64,000 nucleotides of DNA from Streptomyces harbinensis (lineage in GTDB: Bacteria; Actinomycetota; Actinomycetes; Streptomycetales; Streptomycetaceae): assembly GCF_900116145.1 (NCBI RefSeq), contig NZ_FPAB01000004.1:569635-633634 (forward strand). The letters are read 5' to 3'. The translations under genes and the position numbers were made by a program. This document shows, in pieces, positions 36,823 through 45,390 of this stretch; position 1 is the stretch's first letter, and each line of letters begins with the position of its first letter. The notes beneath the pieces are model-generated. The model worked only from the letters and a program-made list of their open reading frames with translations. It made no database searches and was not told the DNA's origin.

Positions 36823-37854
36823 TTACTGGTCGCCGGGCGCGGGCAGCAGCGGGAACGGCTCGTGGATGGTGACCTCGTCGCCGGGGGCGATCCGGTACGG
36901 GCCGTCGCAGACCTCGTCGGGGGCGGGCATGCCGTAGCCGGCGGGGGTGGTGGCCACGCAGGCGTAGTACGTGCGGTGCTCCTGGGGCGCGAAGGCGACC
37001 CCGCAGCGTCCGCTGGCGTCGGTGGTGCAGGCGTCGATCAGGGCGCCGCGTTCGTCGACGACCTCGAAGACCACGTCCTTGACACCGTGCCCGGCGCCCG
37101 CGTCCTCGGCGACCGAGATGAGGACCCCTTCTTCCGCGGCGGTCCCGTCCTCTTCCTCGGCCGGTTCCTCGGCGGGCTCCTCCTCGACCGGGTCCTCCTC
37201 GGCGGGCGGCTCCTCGGCCGGCACCAGCGAGGGGCAGGTGACGGAGCCGATGACCACGTCGCCCGCCAGGTCCCCGGCGGCCTCGGTGAGGCTGAGGCGC
37301 AGGGCGTTGACGGTGAGGGAGCCGTCCGGGCCGGGGAGCTGTTCGTTGAGGACGACCTGGCCGAGGCCGCCGGGCAGCTGGACGGTGGTGCCCGGCGCCG
37401 GGTTGGCGCTGAAGCCGAGGCGCGTACTGCCGTCGACGGTGAGCAGGACGTCGTGGACGCGTACCCGGGCGGTCGGGTCGGACTCGTCCTCGCTGGCGCA
37501 GCGCGCGGTCACCACGCCGGTGCTGAGGACGGCGGCGGCCAGGTCGAGTTCGGTGGCGGCGACGCCGGCCTCGGCGGCGGTCCCGCCGGTGCTGCGCTCA
37601 CCGGCGCGGGCGTGGATGCCGGCGACGGTGCCGAGGGAGGCGAAGCGGGCGGAGGAGACCTCGGCCCGGACGGGACCGCTGGGGTAGGCGGCGTGGGCCT
37701 CGGTGATGGCGATGCCGTTGCCGAGGGCGGCGGTGAAGCCGGTGGCGGAGAAACCGGCCGGGTCGGCGGTGGGGGCGGCGAGCGCGGGACCGGGGAGGGC
37801 GAGGGCGAGGGCGGTGGCCACGGCGAGGGCCGGGAGGGTTGCGGTGCGGGGCAT
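36823..37854 (-). CDS. Secreted choice-of-anchor-P-like surface protein
   Basis: The 343-residue protein has a Sec signal peptide (MPRTATLPALAVATALALAL, cleavage after AxA near residue 29). A beta-rich domain follows with FSATGFTAALGNGIAITEAHA and AGIHARAGERSTGG..AEAGVA, typical of actinobacterial 'choice-of-anchor P' proteins. An acidic Glu/Pro linker is followed by a prealbumin-like domain (VKDVVFEVVDERGALIDACTTD) with paired cysteines. No LPXTG or membrane anchor is seen at the end, so attachment is unclear. Start ATG 37854; an ATG eight codons upstream is possible. Confidence 0.7.
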   Translation of the reverse strand: MPRTATLPALAVATALALALPGPALAAPTADPAGFSATGFTAALGNGIAITEAHAAYPSGPVRAEVSSARFASLGTVAGIHARAGERSTGGTAAEAGVAATELDLAAAVLSTGVVTARCASEDESDPTARVRVHDVLLTVDGSTRLGFSANPAPGTTVQLPGGLGQVVLNEQLPGPDGSLTVNALRLSLTEAAGDLAGDVVIGSVTCPSLVPAEEPPAEEDPVEEEPAEEPAEEEDGTAAEEGVLISVAEDAGAGHGVKDVVFEVVDERGALIDACTTDASGRCGVAFAPQEHRTYYACVATTPAGYGMPAPDEVCDGPYRIAPGDEVTIHEPFPLLPAPGDQ

Positions 37855-38003
37855 GGGGCGGGACACTCCTATCATCGTGACGCGATGACCACATAGTGTG
37901 ATGATCGGTATCGCGGATTCCATGCGCCTCACACGGAGTCCACCGATCGGCGCAGCAGGCCGCCCGGGATGGACTGTCAGTGGGAGACGGCAGAATGTGG
38001 GGC

Positions 38004-39206
38004 ATGACGGTCTGGGACGAGCTGGTGGGCCAGGACCGGGTCGCGGCGCAGCTGACGTCGGCGGCCCGGGACGCCGACGCGTATGTCACGGCGATCGAAG
38101 CCGGTCAGGAGCCGCGGCTGGCCGGCTCCTCGATGACGCACGCCTGGCTGTTCACCGGCCCGCCCGGCTCCGGCCGCGCCACGGCGGCGCGCGCCTTCGC
38201 CGCCGCGCTCCAGTGCCTGAGCCCGGACCGCGCCCTGGGCGGAGCCCCGGGCTGCGGCTTCTGCGACGGCTGCCACACCTCGCTGGTCGGCACCCACGCG
38301 GACGTCGAGGTGCTGCGCACCGACCTGCTCACCATCGGCGTCAAGGAGACCCGGGAGCTGGTCCGCCGCGCCCAGCTCTCCCCGGCCGGCGGCCGATGGC
38401 AGGTCATCGTCATGGAGGACGCCGACCGGCTGACCGAAGGCGCCGGCAACGTCCTGCTGAAAGCGGTCGAGGAGCCCGCCCCCCGTACCGTCTGGCTGCT
38501 GTGCGCGCCCTCCACCGAGGACGTCCTGCCCACCATCCGCTCGCGCTGCCGCACCCTGTCGCTGCGCACCCCGCCGGTGGCCGCGGTGGCCGACGTCCTG
38601 ATGCGGCGGGACGGCGTCGCCCCCGAGGTCGCGCACGCCGCCGCGCAGGCCACCCAGGGGCACATCGACCGCGCCAGGCGGCTGGCCACCGACGAGCGGG
38701 CCAGGGAACGGCGGGCCGCCGTGCTGCGCATCCCCGAGCGGGTGAGCGACCTCGGCGGTGCGCTGCGCGCCGCGCAGGAGTTGGTGGACGCCGCCGCCGA
38801 GGACGCCAAGCAGCTGGCCGGCGAGCGGGACGAGAAGGAGACCGAGGAGCTGCGGGCCGCCCTCGGTGCGGCCGAGGGCAAACGGCTGCCGCGCGGCACG
38901 GCCGGCGTCATGAAGGACCTGGAGGACCGCCAGAAGCGCCGCGCCACCCGCACCCAGCGGGACACCCTGGACCTGGCGCTCACCGAGCTGACCGGCTTCT
39001 ACCGCGATGTCCTGGCCCGCCAGCTGGGCACGGCCGTGGCGCTGGCCGGCGGGGAGAGCGCGCCGGCCGTGGAGCGGGTGGCGGCGGCCAGCACCCCGGA
39101 ACACACCCTGCGGCGGATGGAGGCGATCCTGGCCTGCCGTACGGCACTCGATCGCAATGTTTCCCCGCTCCTCGCGGTGGAGGCGATGACGGTGGCCCTG
39201 CGATGA
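38004..39206 (+). CDS. holB: DNA polymerase III subunit delta'
   Basis: The 400-residue clamp-loader subunit has an AAA+ core with LFTGPPGSGRATAARAFA (Arg in place of the Walker A Lys, as usual for delta'), a zinc module with CGFCDGCHTS and a preceding Cys, the VIVMEDADRLTEGAGNVLLK Walker B region, and the SRC sensor motif IRSRCRTLSL. The tail beyond residue 230 is the clamp-loader collar. It acts with DnaX and HolA to load the sliding clamp. ATG 38004. It follows tmk, a common linkage in bacteria, though here a convergent surface-protein gene intervenes. Confidence 0.95.
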   Translation: MTVWDELVGQDRVAAQLTSAARDADAYVTAIEAGQEPRLAGSSMTHAWLFTGPPGSGRATAARAFAAALQCLSPDRALGGAPGCGFCDGCHTSLVGTHADVEVLRTDLLTIGVKETRELVRRAQLSPAGGRWQVIVMEDADRLTEGAGNVLLKAVEEPAPRTVWLLCAPSTEDVLPTIRSRCRTLSLRTPPVAAVADVLMRRDGVAPEVAHAAAQATQGHIDRARRLATDERARERRAAVLRIPERVSDLGGALRAAQELVDAAAEDAKQLAGERDEKETEELRAALGAAEGKRLPRGTAGVMKDLEDRQKRRATRTQRDTLDLALTELTGFYRDVLARQLGTAVALAGGESAPAVERVAAASTPEHTLRRMEAILACRTALDRNVSPLLAVEAMTVALR

Positions 39207-39258
39207 GCGGATACGCTCCAGGGATCACGCGATCAAGGACACGCCACGGGGGCCTGAC

Positions 39259-40875
39259 ATGACCCGATTCGCCCGCTCTCTACCCCTGCTGACGGCCGGC
39301 GCCCTGCTGCTGACCGCGGCCTGCTCCGCCGAGACCCGCACCGAGGAGCGCCCCAGCCCCTCCCCGTCGGCCGGCGACGAGCCGGGCGGCGGCGGCCCGG
39401 AGGGCGCCGACGGCGGCTCCGCCGCCGACGCCCCGGTGCTCGACCCGCTGCCCGAGGAGATCCCGGCGGACCTCCAGCCGTACTACGAGCAGGAGCTGAC
39501 CTGGCGCGGCTGCCCCGGCGTCCCCGGCTTCCAGTGCGCGATGCTCACCGTTCCGCTCGACTACGAGAGCGTCGACCCGGCCGACGACATCCAGCTCACC
39601 GTCACCCGCGCCCGGGCCGGCGGGGCCGACCGGCTCGGCGCCCTCCTGATGAACCCCGGCGGCCCCGGCGCCTCGGCGGTGGAGTTCGCGCAGGACGCGG
39701 CGAACTACATCTTCCCGGCCGAGGTGCGCGAGCAGTACGACATGGTGGGCCTGGACGCCCGCGGCACCGGCGGCAGCGAGCCCATCGAGTGCCTGACCGG
39801 CCCCGAGATGGACGCCACCACCCAGGTGGACCGCACGCCGGACGACGAAGAGGAGATGCAGGCGCTGCTGACCGCGCACGAGGAGTTCGCGGCCGGCTGC
39901 CAGGCCAACTCCGGGCGGCTGCTGGAGCACATCTCCACCATCGAGTCGGCCCGCGACATGGACGTGCTGCGCTCGGTCCTCGGCGACGAGCGCCTGCACT
40001 ACGTGGGCTTCTCCTACGGCACCAAGCTGGGCGCGGTGTACGCCGGCCTCTTCCCGCAGCGGGTCGGCCACCTGGTGCTCGACGCCGCGGTGGACCCGCG
40101 GCTGTCCACCCTGGACCTGGACCGCGAACAGGCGGGCGGGTTCGAGACGGCGTTCCGCTCCTTCGCCGCCGACTGCGCCTCCCGCCGCTCCTGCCCGCTG
40201 GGCCCCGAGGGCGGCGACGACGCCTCGGCCAACCTCCTCGCCTTCTTCGCGGAGCTCGACGCGACCCCCCTGGAGACCGGCCAGGACCGCCCGCTGACCG
40301 AATCGCTGGCCACCACCGGCGTGGCGATGGCGCTCTACAGCGAGTCCCTGTGGTCCGAGCTGCGGCTGGCCCTGACCGCCGCCATGGACGACGGCGACGG
40401 CGCGCCGCTGCTGGCACTGGCCGACGCGTACAACGAGCGCGAGCCCGACGGCTCGTACGGCACCACGATGTTCGCCTTCCCGGCGATCAGCTGCCTGGAC
40501 AGCCCGGCCGCGACCACCACGCCCGAGGAGGTCCTGGCCCAGCTCCCGGACTACGAGGAGGCGTCCCCGACCTTCGGCCGTGACTTCGCCTGGGCCACCC
40601 TGCTGTGCGGCGTGTGGCCGGTGGAGCCCAGCGGCACCCCGCTGACGATCCCGGCGGCCGGCGCCGACCCGATCCTGGTGATCGGCACCACCCGCGACCC
40701 GGCCACCCCGTTCGCCTGGGCGGAGGGCCTGGCGGACCAGCTCCAGTCCGGCATCCTGCTGACCTACGACGGCGACGGCCACGGCGCGTACGGCAGCGAC
40801 AGCTGTGTCGACACGGTGGTGAACGACTACCTTCTGGCCAACACGACTCCCGAGGAAGGTGCTTCTTGCCCATAG
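39259..40875 (+). CDS. Secreted tripeptidyl-aminopeptidase-like alpha/beta hydrolase (S33)
   Basis: The 538-residue lipoprotein has a lipobox TAAC with Cys22. It shows the S33/SlpD-Tap pattern: ALLMNPGGPGASAVEF oxyanion region, VGLDARGTGGSEP, nucleophile elbow VGFSYGTKLGAVYA with Ser252, a late Asp in VIGTTRDPATPF, and His in YDGDGHGAYG within the C-terminal TAP-like domain. Members remove tripeptides from the N-termini of exported proteins. It ends overlapping the zinc-finger gene by 10 bases, suggesting coupled translation. Confidence 0.9.
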   Translation: MTRFARSLPLLTAGALLLTAACSAETRTEERPSPSPSAGDEPGGGGPEGADGGSAADAPVLDPLPEEIPADLQPYYEQELTWRGCPGVPGFQCAMLTVPLDYESVDPADDIQLTVTRARAGGADRLGALLMNPGGPGASAVEFAQDAANYIFPAEVREQYDMVGLDARGTGGSEPIECLTGPEMDATTQVDRTPDDEEEMQALLTAHEEFAAGCQANSGRLLEHISTIESARDMDVLRSVLGDERLHYVGFSYGTKLGAVYAGLFPQRVGHLVLDAAVDPRLSTLDLDREQAGGFETAFRSFAADCASRRSCPLGPEGGDDASANLLAFFAELDATPLETGQDRPLTESLATTGVAMALYSESLWSELRLALTAAMDDGDGAPLLALADAYNEREPDGSYGTTMFAFPAISCLDSPAATTTPEEVLAQLPDYEEASPTFGRDFAWATLLCGVWPVEPSGTPLTIPAAGADPILVIGTTRDPATPFAWAEGLADQLQSGILLTYDGDGHGAYGSDSCVDTVVNDYLLANTTPEEGASCP

Positions 40876-41087
40876 CCTGCGCGGGCTTCCGGCCCGCGAT
40901 CTCGGCCCGCACGGAGGGCGAACCCCTCCCTGCGGGCGTGACGGACACCGAACTGGACGCCCACTTAAGCCAGTGCCGCGACTGCAACCGCTGGGCCCGC
41001 CACCTGCGAGCCCTCCGCGCAGCCACGGACGACCTCCTCCACCGCCGCCCCCGCCGCGGTGTGACCCCACCCCCCACCCCCATGTAG
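40866..41087 (+). CDS. Zinc-finger anti-sigma-like small protein with a TTA codon
   Basis: This 73-residue protein starts at TTG 40866, with AGGAAGG six bases upstream, inside the end of the peptidase gene. It has the zf-HC2 layout: an early Cys in IACAGFRPAISARTEGE, then His and a CxxC in DAHLSQCRDCNRW, the zinc ligands of RsrA-like anti-sigma factors. It lacks a membrane helix. Codon 34 is TTA (40965-40967), so expression should depend on the developmental tRNA encoded by bldA. No sigma-factor gene is adjacent. Confidence 0.65.
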   Translation: MPIACAGFRPAISARTEGEPLPAGVTDTELDAHLSQCRDCNRWARHLRALRAATDDLLHRRPRRGVTPPPTPM

Positions 41088-41105
41088 ACTCATCACGCAC
41101 CACCC

Positions 41106-41179
41106 GCCGCCTTAGCTCAGTCGGCCAGAGCGACGCACTCGTAATGCGTAGGTCAAGGGTTCGATTCCCTTAGGCGGCT
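41106..41179 (+). tRNA. tRNA-Thr (anticodon CGT)
   Basis: The 74-base cloverleaf has a 7-bp acceptor stem (GCCGCCT with AGGCGGC), a D arm GCTC..GAGC, an anticodon stem ACGCA/TGCGT with loop CTCGTAA giving CGT, and a T arm AAGGG-TTCGATT-CCCTT. The 3' CCA is not encoded. It reads ACG codons. A strong terminator follows within ten bases, and the genes beyond look strain-specific. Confidence 0.98.
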
Positions 41180-41187
41180 CACCCGGG

Positions 41188-41222
41188 AGCCCAGGTCACA
41201 TCTCCTGTGACCTGGGCTTTTC
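41188..41222 (+). terminator. Rho-independent terminator after tRNA-Thr
   Basis: A perfect 13-bp stem (41188-41200 with 41206-41218) and five-base loop is followed by a TTTT run. Confidence 0.9.
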
Positions 41223-41597
41223 CGTGTTCATGACCCCGGCATCCGTCAGCTGCGGGTCGCTCACGCCGCCCAGAGGGCCCGTTCTGGGTCCAATCTGGGG
41301 ACGAGAGACCGGGAAAGACCTACGATGACCTCGGCGTTTCTCGAATGGCGATGACGTCGATGACAGAACCGCTCATGAGAACACACTCCTTCGTGAGAGG
41401 GCAGTGGTGCCGGGTACGCGGCGGGAATGGCAAGGCAGTTCATTTGGGAGCCGCCCTGGCAAGTTCTCCCCGCCAAGCCCGGGTTTACCTGACTGGTCAC
41501 TCCTTCGGATGATTTGAGCGGAAGCGGCGCCATGGCGTCCGGGCCGGACGTCCCGCCGGCGTGCATGCCAAGGATTCGATGTTCTTCGGGCGGCTCG
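41223..41597. other. Gene-poor stretch at the tRNA-proximal edge of the accessory region
   Basis: These 375 bases lie between the tRNA terminator and the three-gene operon. They are less GC-biased than their neighbours and hold only one short candidate frame on the minus strand (41320-41376), plus an open minus-strand frame ending at 41261 that I cannot link to any family. I looked for a copy of the tRNA 3' end further right as an integration scar and did not find one. Confidence 0.4.
41320..41376 (-). CDS. Possible 18-residue peptide with strong ribosome site
   Basis: ATG 41376 is preceded by GAAGGAG at an ideal distance. The frame reads MSGSVIDVIAIRETPRSS and stops at TAG. It could be a leader or signalling peptide, or the start of a truncated gene. 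No homology is claimed. Confidence 0.25.
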   Translation of the reverse strand: MSGSVIDVIAIRETPRSS

Positions 41598-42446
41598 TCA
41601 GTGACCTTGGACCTTGGCCAGGGTTTCCTGGGCTTCCGGGATGCCGAGGTCGTTCAGCAGCCTGGCCACATTGACGCCGACGAAGGCGCGGTCGGCCGGG
41701 GTCAGGTCGCGCAGGGCGACCGCGAGTGATCGTTCCCAGCTGTCGGGTGCGGGCTCGGGTGCGGCCGGCTTCTCCGGTGGCTGGAGGAGTGACCGGTTCG
41801 CCACCGTCCACTCCAGCACCTCCTTCGCGTCCTGCGGGTGGTACAGCAGCCACATCGCCGCCAGGCCGCGCGGGTCGTCGCTGATCAGCTCGCGGAAGAA
41901 CTGGAAGGCGTTGAGCATCCCGCTGTCCCACGAGGACGGCAGGGGCGGTGCCGCGCGGACGCCGGTGGGGTCGGTCGCCGGCTGCTGGAGGACGCGGTAC
42001 ATGATCCCGGCGTCGGGTACGAGATGCAGCCCGCCGGAGCCCATGCCGTTCTCCGCTATGTGGCGGGCGATCCGGAGAGGTACCTCGGCCGCGGTGATCT
42101 GGTGGTACACGACCATGACCGGGTCGCTCACCTGCCAGCTCACCGAGTACCGGAACGCCGGCCGCGGACCCGTGCCGCCGTCCGGTGCGGCCACGTCCAC
42201 CCAGTCCGGCCGTTCGGCGAGCGAGACCCACCCGGATCGCGCGTAGCTACTGCCCAGCACCTGCAGCGCCTTCGGCTGCGGATAGTCGAACCCGCCCCAC
42301 TCCCCGGGCGGGACCCCGACCAGGGCCGTGCCGTCCTGGGCGATCAGCACCAGGGCCCGGTCGGGTCTGGCATTGGCGGGGCAGCGGAGTTGCAGGACGG
42401 AACGGAACGCCGACGTGGTCAGCGGTTCCACCAGTGGCGCGCTCAT
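41598..42446 (-). CDS. Unknown third gene of the cyclase-like/NTPase operon
   Basis: The 282-residue soluble protein has no signal peptide or membrane helix, and I recognise no domain. The first part (about 1-110) looks beta-rich (RALVLIAQDGTALVGVPPGEWGG). The middle contains VMVVYHQITAAEVPLRIARHIAENG, and the end is helical (SWERSLAVALRDLTPADRAFVGVNVARLL). The start ATG overlaps the stop of the NTPase gene (ATGA), so its product is made with the other two and is probably a partner or effector of the same complex. A WYL-like or nuclease motif was looked for and not seen. Confidence 0.75.
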   Translation of the reverse strand: MSAPLVEPLTTSAFRSVLQLRCPANARPDRALVLIAQDGTALVGVPPGEWGGFDYPQPKALQVLGSSYARSGWVSLAERPDWVDVAAPDGGTGPRPAFRYSVSWQVSDPVMVVYHQITAAEVPLRIARHIAENGMGSGGLHLVPDAGIMYRVLQQPATDPTGVRAAPPLPSSWDSGMLNAFQFFRELISDDPRGLAAMWLLYHPQDAKEVLEWTVANRSLLQPPEKPAAPEPAPDSWERSLAVALRDLTPADRAFVGVNVARLLNDLGIPEAQETLAKVQGH

Positions 42447-44389
42447 GCGGCGGCTCCTTCTGCGAGGTTCTCGGACCGGGCGCGCCGGTGGAGACGGGCG
42501 ACGAGCAGGGTACGTACACCGCGCTGCCGCCCCGCGTCGGCGGCCAGGGCGGTGATGAGGGCGGTGGCCCGGGCCCGGATGCGGGGGTTGGGGGATTCCT
42601 CGGCCCGCAGGAGTGCCTGTACGACGGACTCCCTGGCCTGGGCGTTGTTCAGGGCCTCGCGCACCAGGGGCAGCAGCGGCCCCGGATCGTCGACGTCCAA
42701 CTGGAGGAAGTCCGCGATCAGTCCCGGGATGGCCCCCAGCGCGTACGAGTGCTGGCCGGTGTCCTCCGGCCGGGCGATCCAGTCGGTGAAGGTGTCGAAG
42801 ACGAGTCCCGTGTTCGCCGATTCCGTGAGCAGGACGGCCAGGGAGAGCGAGACACCGGTCCGTACGCTGGTCGGGGCCGAGCCGTACAGCACCCGGTCCA
42901 GCAGGGACAGCGTCCGCTCCGGCCGGATCAGGCCGAAGCCGCCGCCGCACGTCTCGGCCACGGTCGCGCGCAGATGCTCGTTCGCGTATCGGCTCCACCG
43001 CGACATCTGGTCGCGGACGGCTCCGGCCAGCAACCCGTCCTGCGCGGCCTCGTTCAGCGCGTACGCCACCAGCCGGCGTCGCCAGCGATCGGGTGACTCG
43101 GCCAGGTGCCGCAGTTGCCGCAGTACCTCGGGCCCGGTGGCCTGGCGCAGTACCCGGCCGATGGCCAGACCCGCCGTGTAGTCGATGCCGGGGGAGTATC
43201 GCGTGGAGTCTCTCCGCAGCCAGGTCAGCACCGCGTGGGCGATGCCGTCGTAGTCCAGCCAGAGCCGGCTGAGGACGGCATTGGCCTGGTGCCGGCGCTG
43301 GAAGGCGATCGGTTCGATCCAGTAGCGGAACCAGTGGTGACTGCTGCTGTCGACGACACGCGGCAGCGGATGGGCGTTGACCTTCCGCAGGCGGGTGGTG
43401 AAGTCGTCGCCCAGCACGTCCGTCTCGGGTGCGGCTGTCGCCTCCGGTTCCCGGCCGAGAGCGGAACGGTCGAGCAGGGGCCGCAGGCCGGCCGCGCAGC
43501 GGGCGATCACGGTCCGGTCGTGGCGTTCCAGCAGCGCGATCGAGGTGGCCAGGGCCAGGGCGTCGCCGTCCGCGCGCACGGCGCGCAGTGTCTGGGCGGC
43601 GTGGTCGGCGGCGGTACGGGTGAGGCCGCCCAGCGCCTCGTGCAGTTCCTTGGTACCCAGGGCGATGTGGCGCAGCTCCTCGGCCACCTCGGTGCCGACG
43701 GCCGGTTCCCGGCTGGTCTCCAGATGGGCCTTGACCTGGGGATCGCCCAGAGCAGCCAGGGCGAGGGACAGCTGCTCCTCGGTCAGGCCCATCGTCCCGA
43801 GACGGGCGCGGGCCACCTCCGCCGGGTGCGGAGGTGTGTGGATCACCTGCCAGCGGGCGGTCGTGGAGGCCAGGCGCAGCGCCGGGTTGACGATGACGAC
43901 CAGGTGGGCGCCGGCCGCGCGGAGCCGCTCGTGGAGGGCGGCCAGCGCCACGTCCGTCAGCGCCTCGGCGGATTCCGCGTTCACACCGCGCAGCAGATAC
44001 CCGCTGCCGTCCGAGGGGTTCAGCTCGGCCAGGTCGCGGCTCGGATCGAGGCCGATGATGCGGCCGTCGCCGGTGATCCGGTCGCGGAGCAGGGCGAACG
44101 CCGCGGTGCCGGCGCCGGAACCGGCGGCGCCGATGAGCAACAGCACCCGGCGCCGGTCCAGTACGGCGCGGGCGTCGGCGCACGACGGGGGTTCGACGAA
44201 GGCGTGCAACCGCTCGGAGATGTCCTCCGCGGGGTACGGGCCCTCGCGGAAGCGGGGTTTGACGACCCTGGTGGCGGTGCCGAACGTGAGGTTCACGTCG
44301 CCCTGCACATTGCCGTGCACGGCGGCGCCCTGATCGACCCGCTGGTGGTCGCCGGTCCGGCCGGGCTCCGGCTCGGGGTGCTCGCTCAC
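42443..44389 (-). CDS. STAND-like NTPase with degenerate P-loop and helical repeats
   Basis: The 648-residue protein begins with a short motif, QRVDQGAAVHGNVQGD (residues about 16-31). A P-loop-like LLLIGAAGSGAGTAAFALL follows at about residue 85, in which the Walker A Lys is replaced by Ala, so ATP hydrolysis is doubtful. After a winged-helix-like middle part, residues about 330-640 are helical repeats of HEAT/solenoid type. This is the domain plan of bacterial STAND/NLR-like sensors. The GTG start overlaps the cyclase-like gene (GTGA), and the stop overlaps the third gene. Substrate or trigger is unknown. Confidence 0.65.
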   Translation of the reverse strand: MSEHPEPEPGRTGDHQRVDQGAAVHGNVQGDVNLTFGTATRVVKPRFREGPYPAEDISERLHAFVEPPSCADARAVLDRRRVLLLIGAAGSGAGTAAFALLRDRITGDGRIIGLDPSRDLAELNPSDGSGYLLRGVNAESAEALTDVALAALHERLRAAGAHLVVIVNPALRLASTTARWQVIHTPPHPAEVARARLGTMGLTEEQLSLALAALGDPQVKAHLETSREPAVGTEVAEELRHIALGTKELHEALGGLTRTAADHAAQTLRAVRADGDALALATSIALLERHDRTVIARCAAGLRPLLDRSALGREPEATAAPETDVLGDDFTTRLRKVNAHPLPRVVDSSSHHWFRYWIEPIAFQRRHQANAVLSRLWLDYDGIAHAVLTWLRRDSTRYSPGIDYTAGLAIGRVLRQATGPEVLRQLRHLAESPDRWRRRLVAYALNEAAQDGLLAGAVRDQMSRWSRYANEHLRATVAETCGGGFGLIRPERTLSLLDRVLYGSAPTSVRTGVSLSLAVLLTESANTGLVFDTFTDWIARPEDTGQHSYALGAIPGLIADFLQLDVDDPGPLLPLVREALNNAQARESVVQALLRAEESPNPRIRARATALITALAADAGRQRGVRTLLVARLHRRARSENLAEGAAA

Positions 44390-45237
44390 TGCGCGGTCCC
44401 CGGTACGCCGAAGTTGCTGGAGATGCCCCCGGTCACATTGCCGATGACCGCGTTGCCCTGCCCGACGCGCTGCGTGTGGCCCGCGCCCGGCTGTTGCGAC
44501 GGGGGAGCCTCGGGAACGGCCGGCCGGGCCGCGTCCTCCCCGGCGTCCGGCGCGGCCTCCGGTTCCTCGATGGCGGCGATGATGCCGTTGCGCAGCAGGT
44601 GGCCGGACGGGGACGGGATGTACAGCCAGGCCCGCTGGGCGAAGGGCTTCCCCGGCACGGTGGCCGGGACCTCGATGAAGTGCTCGGGGCGCAGGCCGGT
44701 GTAGCCGCCCAGGACCACGTCCTCGTAGACCCGGTCGGAGACGATGGCCGCCAGATGCGTGGCCCGTTCGGTGCCCGGGGTGGCGAGGATCGCCTTCACC
44801 GGGCGGGAGTCGAGCAGCCGGTGGGTGTCGTTGCGGGCGGTGCCGTTCCCGTCGGGCTCGGACAGCGGGCCCACGTGCACACTGGCGCGCAGCCGCAGGC
44901 GTGCGGTGACGTACTGGCCGTTGTGCCGGCCGAGGAGACCGTCGAGGACGCGGAGGAAGGGGAAGACGACGAACGGCAGATAGCCGGGGTCGAAGCCGAA
45001 GACGATGCCGTCGCCCGTGTTGGCGGGGAAGCTCTTGGCGTCCCTCAGTTCGGTCAGGCCGGCTTCGGTGAGCGCGCGGTCGACCAGTTCGGGGATCACC
45101 ATGCTGACCGCCGAGTGCTGGATGGAAGCCAGTCCGGTGAAGTCCTTGGCGTCGACGGCGAGCAGCGCGCGGTAGCCGGGCAGCGCGCGGCTCTCGGCGT
45201 TGGGTTCGGGGATGGAGGTGGGGATGGGGGTGGACAT
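44386..45237 (-). CDS. Class III nucleotide-cyclase-like protein
   Basis: The 283-residue soluble protein resembles the adenylate/guanylate cyclase catalytic domain. LLAVDAKDFTG carries Asp29 at the first metal position, and NTGDGIVFGF carries Asp76 at the second. LRLRASVHVGPL matches the dimer-interface strand, and RNDTHRLLD supplies Asn and Arg at the transition-state positions. AAIVSDRVYEDVV is also conserved in actinobacterial cyclase-like proteins near conflict genes. Substrate specificity (ATP, GTP, CTP or UTP) cannot be read. The Pro/Ala linker ends in QRVGQGNAVIGNVTGG, matching the start of the NTPase. It is the first gene of the operon; ATG 45237. Confidence 0.7.
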   Translation of the reverse strand: MSTPIPTSIPEPNAESRALPGYRALLAVDAKDFTGLASIQHSAVSMVIPELVDRALTEAGLTELRDAKSFPANTGDGIVFGFDPGYLPFVVFPFLRVLDGLLGRHNGQYVTARLRLRASVHVGPLSEPDGNGTARNDTHRLLDSRPVKAILATPGTERATHLAAIVSDRVYEDVVLGGYTGLRPEHFIEVPATVPGKPFAQRAWLYIPSPSGHLLRNGIIAAIEEPEAAPDAGEDAARPAVPEAPPSQQPGAGHTQRVGQGNAVIGNVTGGISSNFGVPGTAQ

Positions 45238-45390
45238 GGAGGTGCGTGCCTCTCCTGAGAATCGGGGTGCCCCGTATCGGGCGTCGCCGATCCTTCCGCC
45301 GGGCCGCGCGCCGTTCTGCCCGCTACTGGGCACTCGCACGGTGAGGGCGCTCACACGCCTGGTGGCCGTACCGGCCGCCGTCACCGCGGG

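Noticed and set aside
41261..41566. Minus-strand frame next to the tRNA that could be an integrase C-terminal remnant
   Set aside because: No catalytic Arg/His/Tyr pattern of tyrosine recombinases is visible, and there is no second att copy.
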